Source: Alteromonas sp. KUL49 (lineage in GTDB: Bacteria; Pseudomonadota; Gammaproteobacteria; Enterobacterales; Alteromonadaceae). Taken from it: DNA of 64,000 nucleotides. The notes beneath the pieces were generated by a model, which was not told the origin of the DNA, made no database searches, and saw only the letters and a program-made list of their open reading frames with translations. Made by a program: the position numbers and the translations under genes. Location: assembly GCF_006538345.1 (NCBI RefSeq), contig NZ_BJKL01000003.1:412408-476407 (forward strand), given 5' to 3'. Positions 35,646 to 45,792 of the stretch are shown piece by piece (position 1 is the first letter of the stretch; each line of letters begins with the position of its first letter).

Positions 35646-35723
35646 GTGAAACTCCTAATTAAACTGCTCTGACATTCAGAACGTTATATCTAACCCAATA
35701 AACCCAGCAGTGGTTTAATAAAA

Positions 35724-35758
35724 AAGCCACCAAGAGCTATTAAGACTCATGGTGGCTT
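35724..35758 (-). terminator. Terminator of the penicillin-acylase-like gene
   Basis: AAGCCACCA (35724-35732) and TGGTGGCTT (35750-35758) give a nine-base perfect stem. On the minus strand it is followed by a T-run, just after the stop at 35776. Confidence 0.7.
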
Positions 35759-35775
35759 ATTCTATCAGCCTTAAG

Positions 35776-38298
35776 TTACTGTGACGATAGGGTTAATGTA
35801 CCTATTGTGTTAGCAGTAATGTCAGCTTCAGTGAAGTAAAGGTCTCTTAGTGTAGGTTGGTCGGAATACAAACGGGTTTGATCATCAAAGTGCTCCGTTC
35901 CATAGTTACGAGACTGTGAGTAAGTCAATATGCCTCGACCTTCTGGGCCGTCATCGGTGAAGTTAATAACCATCATCCAACTACTACCGTAGTTGATGTG
36001 ATACCCCTTTGCATCCGCACTCATAATAGTATCTGAGTTCAGCGGCGCATAGGTATGACGAGGCATGAGTGTACCGTTGTTTCCCGTCACAATATTAAAT
36101 ACGTTGAAACCACCTTCAATATTGTGTGCACCACCCCATGGGATCCTTACGCCAGACGCCATACCATTAGGTAGGCTGCGCTCGATAAATTGCACATCTC
36201 CAAACTCGGCATCAGGAGCCACACCAGCTTGATTTAGCACGTCTACCGCACGAGCAAACTGTGCCAGTGTCTCATCATTAGATACCAAACCTCTTGGTGT
36301 TGTTACTGGTTCCTCCACATTGTAGGGAACTTCCCACTGAGGGTTTTTATTAAACTGGAAGGCAAACTCACGGAACACGTGTCCACCAACACTGTCCGGG
36401 TTCATAGCTCCGTCCCAAGACCCCAACGCCGTACAAGCATCAGAAACATCCACCGTTGCAGAACCAATATCCACTGGCGTATCGCCCTGAGATTCACACA
36501 ATGCCAGAAGATCACTTAGCACTGCATCCGCGAGGTAGCTGCGATTGTTGATGAGTAAACCTTCAACCTCTTCAGGAGTAAATACACCGTCACTGCCTGC
36601 CTCATTCTCAATAAACTGTTGCCCCATTCTCGAACGAAGGCTTTGTTGGTTACCCACCTGACCATAGAGTGGTGAAACTCCAGTTATCGGTGACGATAAG
36701 TTAGTTAGCCAAAAGCTATCATTAGAGTTTTGTACTGAGTCTGTACCTTCATATTTAGGTGCTTTTTCGTAAGGCACAGGTCCATTGAAATCGAACACGG
36801 AAGCAAAACCCGGTAGTACGGTAAATCCAGCAGCAGCTTTTGTCCCAATCAATAACGGATTAGTAGTCAGTTCATTGATCGCAAAATCAGTGAGATGTGG
36901 AACGGTAGAATCATCAATATAGAAAACCTCACCGTCAGCAGAAGCCGCCATCGTATTGTTAAAAATTACGCCATCGTAATCTTTGAACGCCTGTTTGAAT
37001 TCTTCCATATTTCCAGCCATATTCATGGCCAACCAATGATCAACGACGTCAAAGTTCGCAAGGTTAGCATCTTTAATCGCAAAGGCATTCGCTGAATTCC
37101 AGTCGAATGATCCTGGAACCTCTATCATTGGACCATAGTTAGTGTAATAGCCCGTTTTAGCCATAGTTACCGTTTGACCTGGCCCTACGGCTACTTCAAT
37201 TTGCATAGGTTTTTCGTAAATAATACGCGGAGAACCATCAACAGAATGTGTCAATCCAGAGGTATCAGTTTCATCAAGACTCAATTGATACACCACAAAG
37301 TGCTCAGCCGTTGAGAAGGTATGTGTCCACGCCACGTTTTCATTGAATCCAATATTAACCGCTCCCGGTAAGCCCATAAGTGAACCACCAAGCACATTCA
37401 AATGACCGGGTACTTGTGCGTGGAATTGCCAAAAGCGCAGATTACCTGTGTGTGGGAAGTGTGGATTGCCCAGTACCATGCCCTTGCCGTTGGCCGTTTT
37501 ATCGCTACCTAAGCCCCAACCGTTTGACCCTAAATCTAGCGGATTAAGCTCTGGCATGGCAATTGACGGCTTCATATCCATAGTAACTTGGGTGTCGCTG
37601 GCAACGATTTGTGGTAGGTAATCTTTGCCCTCTGGCGCAGCTAAAAACATTGGCCCCAAGAAATTGGCAGCACCGGGAAGAAGCGCTACGCCTAAGGCAT
37701 AATTAAATAAATCGATGCTATCGATATCTTGTACCCATGGCTGACCTGCACACGCTGGATCTTGCTCGTCTACTGGCGTTTCATTGATATAACGATTGTA
37801 TCCCGCCGTATAACCTTGATACATGGCACGGCTATTAGCCGAAAGTGATGCATAATTCTTCTCTGCGATTTCTCGAATACCGATGGTCAAGAAGCCAAAA
37901 TCGCTAATCACATTTTGCGTGTCACCTGAGCCCAAAACTTCATCAGGTCCGAAATACTTCGCTCGCTCTGAATTATATTTAACGATTTGATCTGCCAAGA
38001 TACACATATTGTCCTTAGCGAAGGCGTAACCTACACCGTATGACATACTCTCAAGATTATCTGCAGATACGTGAGGAACACCATACGTTGTCCATCGTAT
38101 TGTCGCGTCTAATGAACCATCAGTATCAAAAGCTTGGATAGTTTCGACTACTGGTGGTACTGGGTCTGGAGCAGGCGCCTCTGGCGGAGCCACGTTATCA
38201 AACGTATTTTGATTATCTCCACAGCCTATTAGCGCCAAAGATAAACTGACAGCAATAGCACTTCGAATAGGATTAAAAGGAAGGAGTTTGTTTATCAC
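35776..38298 (-). CDS. Penicillin-acylase-family lipoprotein (Ntn hydrolase)
   Basis: An 840-residue protein with lipobox LIGC (Cys26), so membrane-anchored outside the cytoplasm, then a proline-rich linker. It has the penicillin acylase layout: an alpha-chain region, then the autoprocessing site at Gly257-Ser258 in LDLGSNGWGLG, where the exposed serine would be the nucleophile. The beta-chain start has GNPHFPHTGNLRFWQ. Family members cleave amides such as penicillins or acyl-homoserine lactones; aculeacin-like acylases also have this form. The substrate is unknown. A terminator separates it from the upstream lipase. Confidence 0.88.
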   Translation of the reverse strand: MINKLLPFNPIRSAIAVSLSLALIGCGDNQNTFDNVAPPEAPAPDPVPPVVETIQAFDTDGSLDATIRWTTYGVPHVSADNLESMSYGVGYAFAKDNMCILADQIVKYNSERAKYFGPDEVLGSGDTQNVISDFGFLTIGIREIAEKNYASLSANSRAMYQGYTAGYNRYINETPVDEQDPACAGQPWVQDIDSIDLFNYALGVALLPGAANFLGPMFLAAPEGKDYLPQIVASDTQVTMDMKPSIAMPELNPLDLGSNGWGLGSDKTANGKGMVLGNPHFPHTGNLRFWQFHAQVPGHLNVLGGSLMGLPGAVNIGFNENVAWTHTFSTAEHFVVYQLSLDETDTSGLTHSVDGSPRIIYEKPMQIEVAVGPGQTVTMAKTGYYTNYGPMIEVPGSFDWNSANAFAIKDANLANFDVVDHWLAMNMAGNMEEFKQAFKDYDGVIFNNTMAASADGEVFYIDDSTVPHLTDFAINELTTNPLLIGTKAAAGFTVLPGFASVFDFNGPVPYEKAPKYEGTDSVQNSNDSFWLTNLSSPITGVSPLYGQVGNQQSLRSRMGQQFIENEAGSDGVFTPEEVEGLLINNRSYLADAVLSDLLALCESQGDTPVDIGSATVDVSDACTALGSWDGAMNPDSVGGHVFREFAFQFNKNPQWEVPYNVEEPVTTPRGLVSNDETLAQFARAVDVLNQAGVAPDAEFGDVQFIERSLPNGMASGVRIPWGGAHNIEGGFNVFNIVTGNNGTLMPRHTYAPLNSDTIMSADAKGYHINYGSSWMMVINFTDDGPEGRGILTYSQSRNYGTEHFDDQTRLYSDQPTLRDLYFTEADITANTIGTLTLSSQ

Positions 38299-38426
38299 GT
38301 AGAATTCCTCGTCATTAAGTTCACGTGTTATTTTTCAATTGTTGTTATTCTGTAACAACACATCCGACCATTTAACACTACATTAACATTGTCGAGGATT
38401 CAAATTAGATTGGATTAAATGTACAA

Positions 38427-38450
38427 AAAAGCCGGCAAGTGCCGGCTTTT
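38427..38450 (-). terminator. Intrinsic terminator of the VolA-like lipase gene
   Basis: AAAAGCCGGC, a four-base loop, GCCGGCTTTT: a GC-rich stem with a T-run on the minus strand (38425-38430 as A6 on plus), 29 bases past the lipase stop. Confidence 0.85.
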
Positions 38451-38478
38451 GTCGTCTAAATGAGCTTAAGTTGCTGAA

Positions 38479-41082
38479 TTAATTAGCAACTACGCTCTCA
38501 TTGGTGATTGGTAGTACTGTTGCATCTGTACTAATATAGCCCGCAACCTGTGATTGCATTTCTAGCGTAACTTCGGCACTTGGTGCTGGGTTTAAGCTAG
38601 ATGCGTGAGCACCACTGGTGAACAACACTAGGCCACTTAGTGGGTCTGTACCCATTTGCGTCGTAGATACTTGAGACAAGCCTATAGTCGATGCAAGCGG
38701 TAACTGTCCAGACAATGGTAGCGCCGTTGATACTGGAATAACTTGGTCTGGTAGATTTTCATCAGTACCATCGCCTACAACAGTCAACATGTGTACGGGG
38801 GTAGAAGCTCCCAGTGTTTGCGCGTAGTTTGTCGGATCACCTGAATCCATCACTGTTTGAGCAGCAAAAGCAAACTCTGCAAATACTGCGTTAACCGCAG
38901 CCAGTGCATCACCCTCTAGCGCACCCATGAAGGTCGCAACCGCCTGAACTAACTGGGCTTCAGTAACATCAGTGGTTCCGTATAGCTGTGTAAGCAAAGC
39001 ACCAAACTCAGGAGACGCTTCGGACAGCAGTAAACCTTGAATTAACGGTCCAAACGCCGGTGATTCAAGAAGGAACTGGGCTAAACCGCCTCCAGGTGAC
39101 TCCAAAGAGGCCTGCTTAATAGCAAACATTCCGTCGAGAGCTGCTAGCTGTCCACCCATAGTGGTGTTAGCAACCGCTGCAAAATTACCACCTGTGATAG
39201 CACCTAACGATACGCCCATTACAGATACGCGAGACAAGTCGAAATCAACCCCCTGCCCTGCGGTGGTATCTACAACAGCGTTGAGACCCAAGCGAAGGCC
39301 CAATAAATCAGATACACTCTGACGAAGGTTATCACGAGCCGTTGGTAGGCTAGCCAAGTTCATGTAGTGAGTAGCACTGACTGACGTTGCATTGAGATCG
39401 TCTACACCGTCTCCGTTCAAATCGAAACCACGGCTACCGTGCAGTGGTTGGTCAATAGCCACCGTTGCAATACCGGCCAATGATAAGGCGCCAGTGATAG
39501 CTAACATAGCTTCTTTTTGACTTGTAATACCGTGAGCCAGAATAGCGACTGGCCAGCCTGCTTCCGGTTTACTAATTGGGAAGCCAAGCGCAGTGGCAAT
39601 CGCTGGGTCAGGTACAGTCACCTGAACGTCAAGAAGTTCAGTACCCATGTTGCCACCGTTCATTTGTGGGATTGGGTTGAACTTAGTGATATTTCGCGCG
39701 CTATCAAGCTTTTCACCGTTAACACGCAAATCCGCTAAACCCAGTGCAGTACACATTTCGTAGTTTGGACCTGGAGTTGCTACCGCAAGTACTTCAGCTG
39801 GGGTACCTGCCAACACAATACCACTGTCACATGCCGCTTCCCAGAAGGTATTTACCGGTGCTAATGGGTTGTCCGCACTCGGAACGCCCAAGAAATAAGG
39901 TAGCGAAACGTTGCCTTCAAAACGTTGAGCTGCACAGAAAGGTCCTGCCTGTTGAAGGATTGCAGTAGAAACACCAACCGCGAAATCATTTACCGCGCCC
40001 CATACGCCTGCCAGTTGTCCTGTAGCCGTACCCGCCAGTCCAGCACAGGTTTGTAACATGCTGAAATCGGTCGCTTCAATCAACGGAACTAAAGGTGCAG
40101 CTTCTGCTGGTAGCCCAGCAATACCAAGCTGTACCGCGCCATCTACCGTATCAGCGCTAACCAAGCCCAGTGCTTCCATTGCCGTAGGTGCCACATCAAC
40201 GTCACTTACCGTAATAATTGGAAGTGCGGTTGCAGCAGTTGGATCACCAGCAGCGGCGCGCGCGGCAAACTCACTCACCATTAGCGCTTTGATAGACTCT
40301 AATGCAGTGGATGTAGACTGGGTTGTAAACGCTGAAACATAGGTAATCTCTTCACGCGCAAAACCCACCGACATTACTGGGTTAACCAATGAATTTACTA
40401 AGCCTTGTAATGATAGCTGTGCTTCACTAGACAGTGGGAAGGTGTTGATATCCTGGCGAACCGAATCCCACGTTGTCGAACCTTGAACCGACTTACCTGA
40501 AGAATCTTTCAGGTCCGTGGTCATTACCAACATGTAACCATGTGCTGGTTTCAGTGGCTTCAACGGAACAAATGTGATGGTGTCTGAATCAGCAAGCGAA
40601 AGAACATAGTCGGCGCCATACTGAAGCTGATCACCAATCTTACATCCAGCAGAAGGCGTAGAGATTTGCGCACAATCTGCATCACTCTGGTCTAAGCCCA
40701 AAGTCGCTTCGAACAACAAAACGCCCGCAGAAAGTGAAGATTCGTCTAATGAAACGCCCACAGGTGTTTGAACATCAATAACAAATGGATGTTGTGTAGA
40801 CCAACCATCCAACACATTTAATGCATTTTGTGGATCGGCAAAATCGGTCGGATCAGCTACCGGTATATTTAAGGTGTAATCGAAGAAGCCATCGTCACCA
40901 GGTAGCATAAGTAAGTCGTTAGGAACATTAAGGTTACCTGCCGCCGGATCAAAAACGATTCGAGAAAAAGGAGTTTGGACTTCAGTTTCTGATTCAATAT
41001 CAGACAGGGTTTCGTTTGAGCCACCACAGCCTGATAGACCCAGTGCGAGGGCGACACTGGTACTTAATATGAGTTTTCTCAT
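38479..41082 (-). CDS. VolA/Pla-1/cef-family lipoprotein lipase
   Basis: An 867-residue lipoprotein (lipobox LSGC, Cys19). The first part (about 35-250) is a beta-type region starting SRIVFDPAAGNLNVPND, the VolA/Pla-1/cef family entry. The alpha/beta-hydrolase domain follows with AILAHGITSQKEAM (about 513-526) and the nucleophile elbow GVSLG (Ser625), and PLHGSRGFDLNGDG. VolA proteins are surface lysophospholipases that release fatty acids from lecithin. A PsrA-type fatty-acid regulator is encoded 4 kb away, but no direct link is shown. Confidence 0.88.
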   Translation of the reverse strand: MRKLILSTSVALALGLSGCGGSNETLSDIESETEVQTPFSRIVFDPAAGNLNVPNDLLMLPGDDGFFDYTLNIPVADPTDFADPQNALNVLDGWSTQHPFVIDVQTPVGVSLDESSLSAGVLLFEATLGLDQSDADCAQISTPSAGCKIGDQLQYGADYVLSLADSDTITFVPLKPLKPAHGYMLVMTTDLKDSSGKSVQGSTTWDSVRQDINTFPLSSEAQLSLQGLVNSLVNPVMSVGFAREEITYVSAFTTQSTSTALESIKALMVSEFAARAAAGDPTAATALPIITVSDVDVAPTAMEALGLVSADTVDGAVQLGIAGLPAEAAPLVPLIEATDFSMLQTCAGLAGTATGQLAGVWGAVNDFAVGVSTAILQQAGPFCAAQRFEGNVSLPYFLGVPSADNPLAPVNTFWEAACDSGIVLAGTPAEVLAVATPGPNYEMCTALGLADLRVNGEKLDSARNITKFNPIPQMNGGNMGTELLDVQVTVPDPAIATALGFPISKPEAGWPVAILAHGITSQKEAMLAITGALSLAGIATVAIDQPLHGSRGFDLNGDGVDDLNATSVSATHYMNLASLPTARDNLRQSVSDLLGLRLGLNAVVDTTAGQGVDFDLSRVSVMGVSLGAITGGNFAAVANTTMGGQLAALDGMFAIKQASLESPGGGLAQFLLESPAFGPLIQGLLLSEASPEFGALLTQLYGTTDVTEAQLVQAVATFMGALEGDALAAVNAVFAEFAFAAQTVMDSGDPTNYAQTLGASTPVHMLTVVGDGTDENLPDQVIPVSTALPLSGQLPLASTIGLSQVSTTQMGTDPLSGLVLFTSGAHASSLNPAPSAEVTLEMQSQVAGYISTDATVLPITNESVVAN

Positions 41083-41392
41083 TGTTACTCCCTACAAGCA
41101 ATATTGTTATTCTGCGTCTAAAACACGCTCTACCCAATGTAGATACTTGGTAATGATACCCTTTTTGGCAAGCAGTAGGCGTTTTAAACAAGTTAGACCA
41201 GTTGTATCTGTCTCAATCTTATTGACTTTGTTTCAACTTTGCAAAGTTTTGTTAACCCTATTTGTTAACTTTTTTACGTTTTGATTTTTTCAGCCTTTGA
41301 GGTTTTACTTTACGGCCTGTCTGAGTATGATCCCGCTACCGTCAAACCAAGACGAATAAGTTAGGTTTTCCGCTATAACAATTAGGAATCAG
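41083..41392. promoter_or_regulatory. 310-base divergent promoter region of lipase and yciK
   Basis: No open frame is supported here. It contains a perfect 14-bp palindrome AACTTTGCAAAGTT (41235-41248) and, just after, two GTTAAC hexamers (41251-41256 and 41264-41269) 13 bases apart. The region is A/T-rich, so the regions for both divergent genes are probably here. Which protein binds is unknown. Confidence 0.5.
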
Positions 41393-42136
41393 ATGAATAA
41401 TTATCAAGCACCCAATGACTTACTTAAAGGCCGTGTTGTTTTGATCACTGGCGCTGGCGATGGTATTGGTGAACAGGCAGCAAAAACATATGCCAAACAT
41501 GGTGCTACCTGCATACTTCTGGGCAGAACGGTAAGTAAGCTTGAAAAAGTGTATGACTACATAGTTGCCAATGGTGGCGAAGAACCCGCTATCATTCCCC
41601 TAGACCTAAAGGGCGCTACACCTGCCCATTACGAGCAGATGGCGCAAACCATCAGTGAGCAATTTGGAAAGCTGGATGGCGTTCTTCACAATGCTTCTAT
41701 TCTCGGACACCTCAGTGCATTCAAAGATATCGGCGAAGAAGAATGGCGTGACGTGATGCAAGTCAATGTGAACGGGTGCGTGTTCATGACACAGGCACTG
41801 ATTCCCGTACTTAAGAAAGCCGACAATGCGTCGGTGATTTTCACTACGAGTAGCGTGGGTAGAAAAGGGCGTGCTTTCTGGGGCACGTATGCAGTTTCTA
41901 AATTCGCTACTGAGGGAGTGATGCAGACTCTTGCAGATGAGTATAAAAACACAGGATTACGTTTTAATTGTATTAACCCTGGTGGTACTCGCACCAATAT
42001 GCGTGCGCAAGCTTTTCCCGCAGAAAACCCAGAAACACTGAAGACACCAGAGGATATCATGCCAATGTATCTTTACCTTATGGGCAATGACAGCGTCACA
42101 GTAAACGGTGAATCGTTGGACTGTCAGCCAAAATAG
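41393..42136 (+). CDS. yciK: SDR-family oxidoreductase YciK
   Basis: A 247-residue short-chain dehydrogenase. The coenzyme loop VLITGAGDGIGEQAAK, the NASILG motif, catalytic Ser in FTTSSVGRKGRAFWGTYAVSK with Tyr and Lys of the YxxxK motif, and INPGGTRTNMRAQAFP are all seen. The layout matches YciK of E. coli, function not well defined. Its own promoter region lies upstream and a palindromic terminator downstream. Confidence 0.93.
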   Translation: MNNYQAPNDLLKGRVVLITGAGDGIGEQAAKTYAKHGATCILLGRTVSKLEKVYDYIVANGGEEPAIIPLDLKGATPAHYEQMAQTISEQFGKLDGVLHNASILGHLSAFKDIGEEEWRDVMQVNVNGCVFMTQALIPVLKKADNASVIFTTSSVGRKGRAFWGTYAVSKFATEGVMQTLADEYKNTGLRFNCINPGGTRTNMRAQAFPAENPETLKTPEDIMPMYLYLMGNDSVTVNGESLDCQPK

Positions 42137-42182
42137 GTAAATCCAGCGTTGCTGATTTTAAAATACACGCTGAACCAAACAA

Positions 42183-42208
42183 AAAAGCCATGGCATGCCA
42201 TGGCTTTT
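42183..42208. terminator. 26-bp palindromic terminator between yciK and glnS
   Basis: AAAAGCCATGGCA and its complement meet without a spacer, with A- and T-runs outside. This works on both strands for the convergent genes. Confidence 0.8.
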
Positions 42209-42227
42209 CCTAATCGATTAAAGCGAA

Positions 42228-43895
42228 CTAACCTTCAATTTTCGCCCATGTATCACGTAGACCTACCGTGCGATTGAACACTAGCGCATCGGACGTTGAA
42301 TGCTTGTCCAAACAAAAATAGCCCGTACGTTCAAATTGCCACGCACCAATTTTTGGAATGCGGTTATCTAAGCCCGGTTCAACCCACCCCTCTTTCACTT
42401 CGAGTGACGCTGGATTGATGGCATCCGTAAAGCTCTCTTCTGCTGCGGGATTAGGTACATTGAATAAACGGTCGTAAAGTCTAAACTGTGCGGGTGCGCC
42501 TGTTGCACCATCAACCCAATGGATTACGCCTTTTACTTTTCGTCCATCAGCTGGATCTTTACCCAAAGTATCTGGATCATACGAACAATATACGGTAGTA
42601 ACTTTGTCATTCGCATCTTTTTCGGCGCGAAGCGCTTTGACTACAAATGCGTTACGTAGACGCACTTCTTTATCAAGCACAAGTCGTTTGAACTTCTTGT
42701 TCGCTGACTCCCTGAAATCCTCCGCTTCGATCCAAATTTCACGTCCAAATGACAATGTACGTGTCCCCATAGATTCGTCATTAGGGTGATTGGGAGCTTC
42801 AATAGTAATAGACTCACCCTCAGGAAGGTTTTCGATAACCAATTTAATTGGGTCTAACACAGCCATCGCACGTGGTGCGTTGACGTTTAAGTCATCGCGT
42901 ATACATGCCTCTAACATGGACATCTCAACCATGTTATCCATTTTAGTTACACCAATACGAGTACAGAACTCGCGAATAGAGCCCGGTGTATAACCGCGAC
43001 GACGTAAGCCCGCAATGGTCGGCATGCGCGGATCATCCCACCCTTCAACGTGGTTCTCTTCAACTAATTGAATAAGTCGACGTTTGCTTAACACCGTGTA
43101 TTCAAGATTTAAGCGTGAGAATTCGTACTGACGAGGGGTACACTCAATAGAAATGTTTTCGATCACCCAGTCGTACAAACGACGATTGTCCTGAAACTCT
43201 AATGTACACAGAGAGTGAGAAATCCCCTCAATGGCATCAGAGATACAATGAGTAAAGTCATACATTGGGTACACACACCATTTGTCACCCGTTTGGTGAT
43301 GATGCGCGTGTTTTACGCGATAGATTACTGGGTCGCGCATACACATGAACGAGGACGCCATATCGATTTTAGCACGCAAACAGCATTGGCCTTCGTCGTA
43401 TTCGCCCGCCGTCATTTTCTCAAATTCACGCTTATTGGTGTCGATGTCAGTATCGCGGTAAGGGCTATTGGTGCCTGGAGCTTTAAGCGTACCTCGCATT
43501 TCACGCATTTCTTCTTGAGTGGAAAAATCCACATAAGCTAAACCTTTTTCAATAAGCTCTACAGCATAACCGTGCAGCTGATCGAAATAGTTTGAAGAGT
43601 AACGTTCCTCACCGTCCCAAGCGAATCCCAACCAAGACACATCTTCTTTTATCGCGTTGACAAAGGAAATGTCTTCTTTTGCTGGGTTGGTGTCGTCAAA
43701 GCGCAAATTACACGTGCCGGTATAATCTTGAGCAATACCGAAATTCAAGCAGATAGACTTAGCATGGCCAATGTGTAAAAAACCATTTGGTTCAGGTGGA
43801 AAACGGGTTTTAACCGTATTGTGTAATCCACTCGCCAAATCGCCATCTATAATTTGGCGGATGAAATTGGTCGGACGATGCTCAGTCTCGGCCAT
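42228..43895 (-). CDS. glnS: Glutaminyl-tRNA synthetase
   Basis: A class I synthetase of about 555 residues. The HIGH-type motif is [15 protein letters not shown], followed by [13 protein letters not shown], and the second signature is [13 protein letters not shown]. The C-terminal anticodon-binding beta barrels end in [14 protein letters not shown]. It charges tRNA-Gln. The start at 43895 ([11 protein letters not shown]) is chosen from family alignment and the AAGGGGAA site eight bases upstream. Confidence 0.97.
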   Translation of the reverse strand: MAETEHRPTNFIRQIIDGDLASGLHNTVKTRFPPEPNGFLHIGHAKSICLNFGIAQDYTGTCNLRFDDTNPAKEDISFVNAIKEDVSWLGFAWDGEERYSSNYFDQLHGYAVELIEKGLAYVDFSTQEEMREMRGTLKAPGTNSPYRDTDIDTNKREFEKMTAGEYDEGQCCLRAKIDMASSFMCMRDPVIYRVKHAHHHQTGDKWCVYPMYDFTHCISDAIEGISHSLCTLEFQDNRRLYDWVIENISIECTPRQYEFSRLNLEYTVLSKRRLIQLVEENHVEGWDDPRMPTIAGLRRRGYTPGSIREFCTRIGVTKMDNMVEMSMLEACIRDDLNVNAPRAMAVLDPIKLVIENLPEGESITIEAPNHPNDESMGTRTLSFGREIWIEAEDFRESANKKFKRLVLDKEVRLRNAFVVKALRAEKDANDKVTTVYCSYDPDTLGKDPADGRKVKGVIHWVDGATGAPAQFRLYDRLFNVPNPAAEESFTDAINPASLEVKEGWVEPGLDNRIPKIGAWQFERTGYFCLDKHSTSDALVFNRTVGLRDTWAKIEG

Positions 43896-44107
43896 TTGCT
43901 CGTTCCCCTTAAAAGAAGTTTTACTATTATTTGAGTGAGTATAACATTGACTCAAAACAGACAACCATGATTAATTACTGTCATTGATTCTACTCGGTTA
44001 AATTAACAACACTAAACCAGTAAATTTTTTTAATCACCGACGCTGGTCAACCAAAATGTGATAGTCTTAATGTTAATTGCCGTATAAGTCACTGTAATAA
44101 GGTGTCT

Positions 44108-45136
44108 ATGAAAGAAAAAGCAACTTCATTTGATATTGCGCATCTCGCTGGTGTATCTCAATCTACAGTATCTCGCGCTCTGAACAATAGCCATTTGGTT
44201 AATCAGGAAACCCGTGAAAGAGTTCAGCGGATAGCCAGAGAGCTTAATTACAAAGTCGACAAAAACGCGAGTAACTTACGCAAACAAAAAAGCAGTACGA
44301 TTGCCCTACTCCTTTTTGAGGATCCAACGTCTGACGACTCAATGATCAATCCGTTTTTCTTGTCTATGTTAGGCAGCATCACTCGCGCTTGCGCAAACGC
44401 TGGATACGACCTCTTGGTGTCTTTTCAAAATTTAGACGACGACTGGCATGCCGAATATGAAGACTCAAATAAGGCCGACGGCATTATCCTGCTTGGTTAT
44501 GGAGATTACACTGACTACCAAACCAAAGTTGCACAACTCGAAGAGCAAGGTACTCATTTTGTTCGCTGGGGCGCGCCTGACGAGGAGCATCCGGGCGTAA
44601 GTGTCGGTTGTGATAATTATCAAGGTGGATTTAGCATTACTGAGCACCTTGTCCGTGTAGGTCGCAAGCGATTTGCTTTTGTGGGAGATTCAGGAGCACA
44701 TGCTCCAGAGTTTATGGCGCGCTATAAAGGCTACAAAGATGCGTTAGACAAATACGGCCAAACGGAATACGTCACGCAATTTGACGCATTTTCTACCGAA
44801 GAATCAGGTCGTGAGGCCATTGATAAAATACTCTCGCAAAAAGAATTGCCTGACGCCATTGTGTGCGCCTCTGACTCAATTGCTATGGGTGTGCTCGGCG
44901 CGCTCAGAGAGACGAAATTAGTGGTGCCAAACGATATTGCCGTTGTGGGTTACGACAACATTGCGGTGTCGGCATTCACAACACCGCCCCTCACTACAGT
45001 GAGTCAAAATACCAAGCTCGCGGGCGAGTTGCTCGTGACGACATTGATAAAAGCAATAAACAACGAAAAAGTTAACGATTACCTAATGCCTGCTGAGGTC
45101 ATCATCCGAGAATCTTGCGGCGACACCCTAGCTTAA
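44108..45136 (+). CDS. LacI-family transcriptional regulator
   Basis: A protein of about 342 residues. The N-terminal helix-turn-helix reads SFDIAHLAGVSQSTVSRALN and RIARELNYKVDKNASNL gives the hinge helix. The rest is a periplasmic-binding-protein-like sugar domain (about 60-340) with VVPNDIAVVGYDNI near the end. It sits next to the amylase cluster, transcribed toward it, so it likely controls it with a sugar ligand. The start at 44108 is preferred over GTG 44102 because it follows AAGGTG. Confidence 0.9.
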   Translation: MKEKATSFDIAHLAGVSQSTVSRALNNSHLVNQETRERVQRIARELNYKVDKNASNLRKQKSSTIALLLFEDPTSDDSMINPFFLSMLGSITRACANAGYDLLVSFQNLDDDWHAEYEDSNKADGIILLGYGDYTDYQTKVAQLEEQGTHFVRWGAPDEEHPGVSVGCDNYQGGFSITEHLVRVGRKRFAFVGDSGAHAPEFMARYKGYKDALDKYGQTEYVTQFDAFSTEESGREAIDKILSQKELPDAIVCASDSIAMGVLGALRETKLVVPNDIAVVGYDNIAVSAFTTPPLTTVSQNTKLAGELLVTTLIKAINNEKVNDYLMPAEVIIRESCGDTLA

Positions 45137-45308
45137 CTCACTCTTGGTGCTTCGTATAACGTCAACGTACAAAGCACCAAATTGGTCATCTCCTCCGACC
45201 ACATTAACCTAATGGCTAAATGCACTCAGACTTGCCTTAGGTTAAAATGTGACCAACTTTTACTCATTGGCACATTGCATCCATTTCTAACCCTTCTGAG
45301 GCACCTTT

Positions 45309-45725
45309 TTGAACAAAGCAACTTTCTCTATCGATATCGTATCCTCAATGATTTTAGTCAGAAAAACCGGCTATTGGGATATTGTCACCGATATCGCCTA
45401 CATTACTGATTTAGCTCAGGCTTTTGCGCGTTTTAAATCACGTCAATTCGTTGTTTTTGTGGATATGCGAGGATGGATTTGTTCTGACGAAGTGAAAAAG
45501 TCAGAATTTAAAACGGATATTGAGCTCGATCGTAGAGCACAAGTTGCTGAATGCTGGGTTGTTGACGAAAACAAGTACTCAGATCATCTGTTGAAATTCG
45601 TAGCTTTACCGTCACTGGACTTTTTGCGCACACAATCCCTTGATGAAGCAAACGAGTGGATTGCTCGACAAACATTAACAACAAACGAAATAGATAAATT
45701 GAAAGCGTGGTTGCAATTAAGTTAG
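45309..45725 (+). CDS. STAS-like hypothetical protein
   Basis: A 138-residue protein without signal or membrane segments. The order of short beta and alpha parts (ILVRKTGYWD, AQAFARFKSRQFVVFVDMRGW) resembles STAS or SpoIIAA-like domains, often involved in protein-protein regulation. The protein at 62321 has the same layout and is probably a paralogue. The TTG start at 45309 is supported by CTGAGG seven bases upstream. It lies between the LacI gene and the convergent amylase gene. Confidence 0.6.
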   Translation: MNKATFSIDIVSSMILVRKTGYWDIVTDIAYITDLAQAFARFKSRQFVVFVDMRGWICSDEVKKSEFKTDIELDRRAQVAECWVVDENKYSDHLLKFVALPSLDFLRTQSLDEANEWIARQTLTTNEIDKLKAWLQLS

Positions 45726-45742
45726 CAGTTCCCGCAAACAAT

Positions 45743-45778
45743 AAAGGGCACGCTTAACAGATAGAATGCGTGCCCTTT
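45743..45778. terminator. Bidirectional terminator at the end of the amylase operon
   Basis: AAAGGGCACGC (45743-45753) and GCGTGCCCTTT (45768-45778): an 11-base perfect, GC-rich stem with 14-base loop between convergent genes. Confidence 0.8.
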
Positions 45779-45792
45779 GTGAATACAAATAG

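Noticed and set aside
39500..40350. Open frames on the plus strand inside the lipase gene
   Set aside because: They are shadows of the long, family-recognised minus-strand gene.
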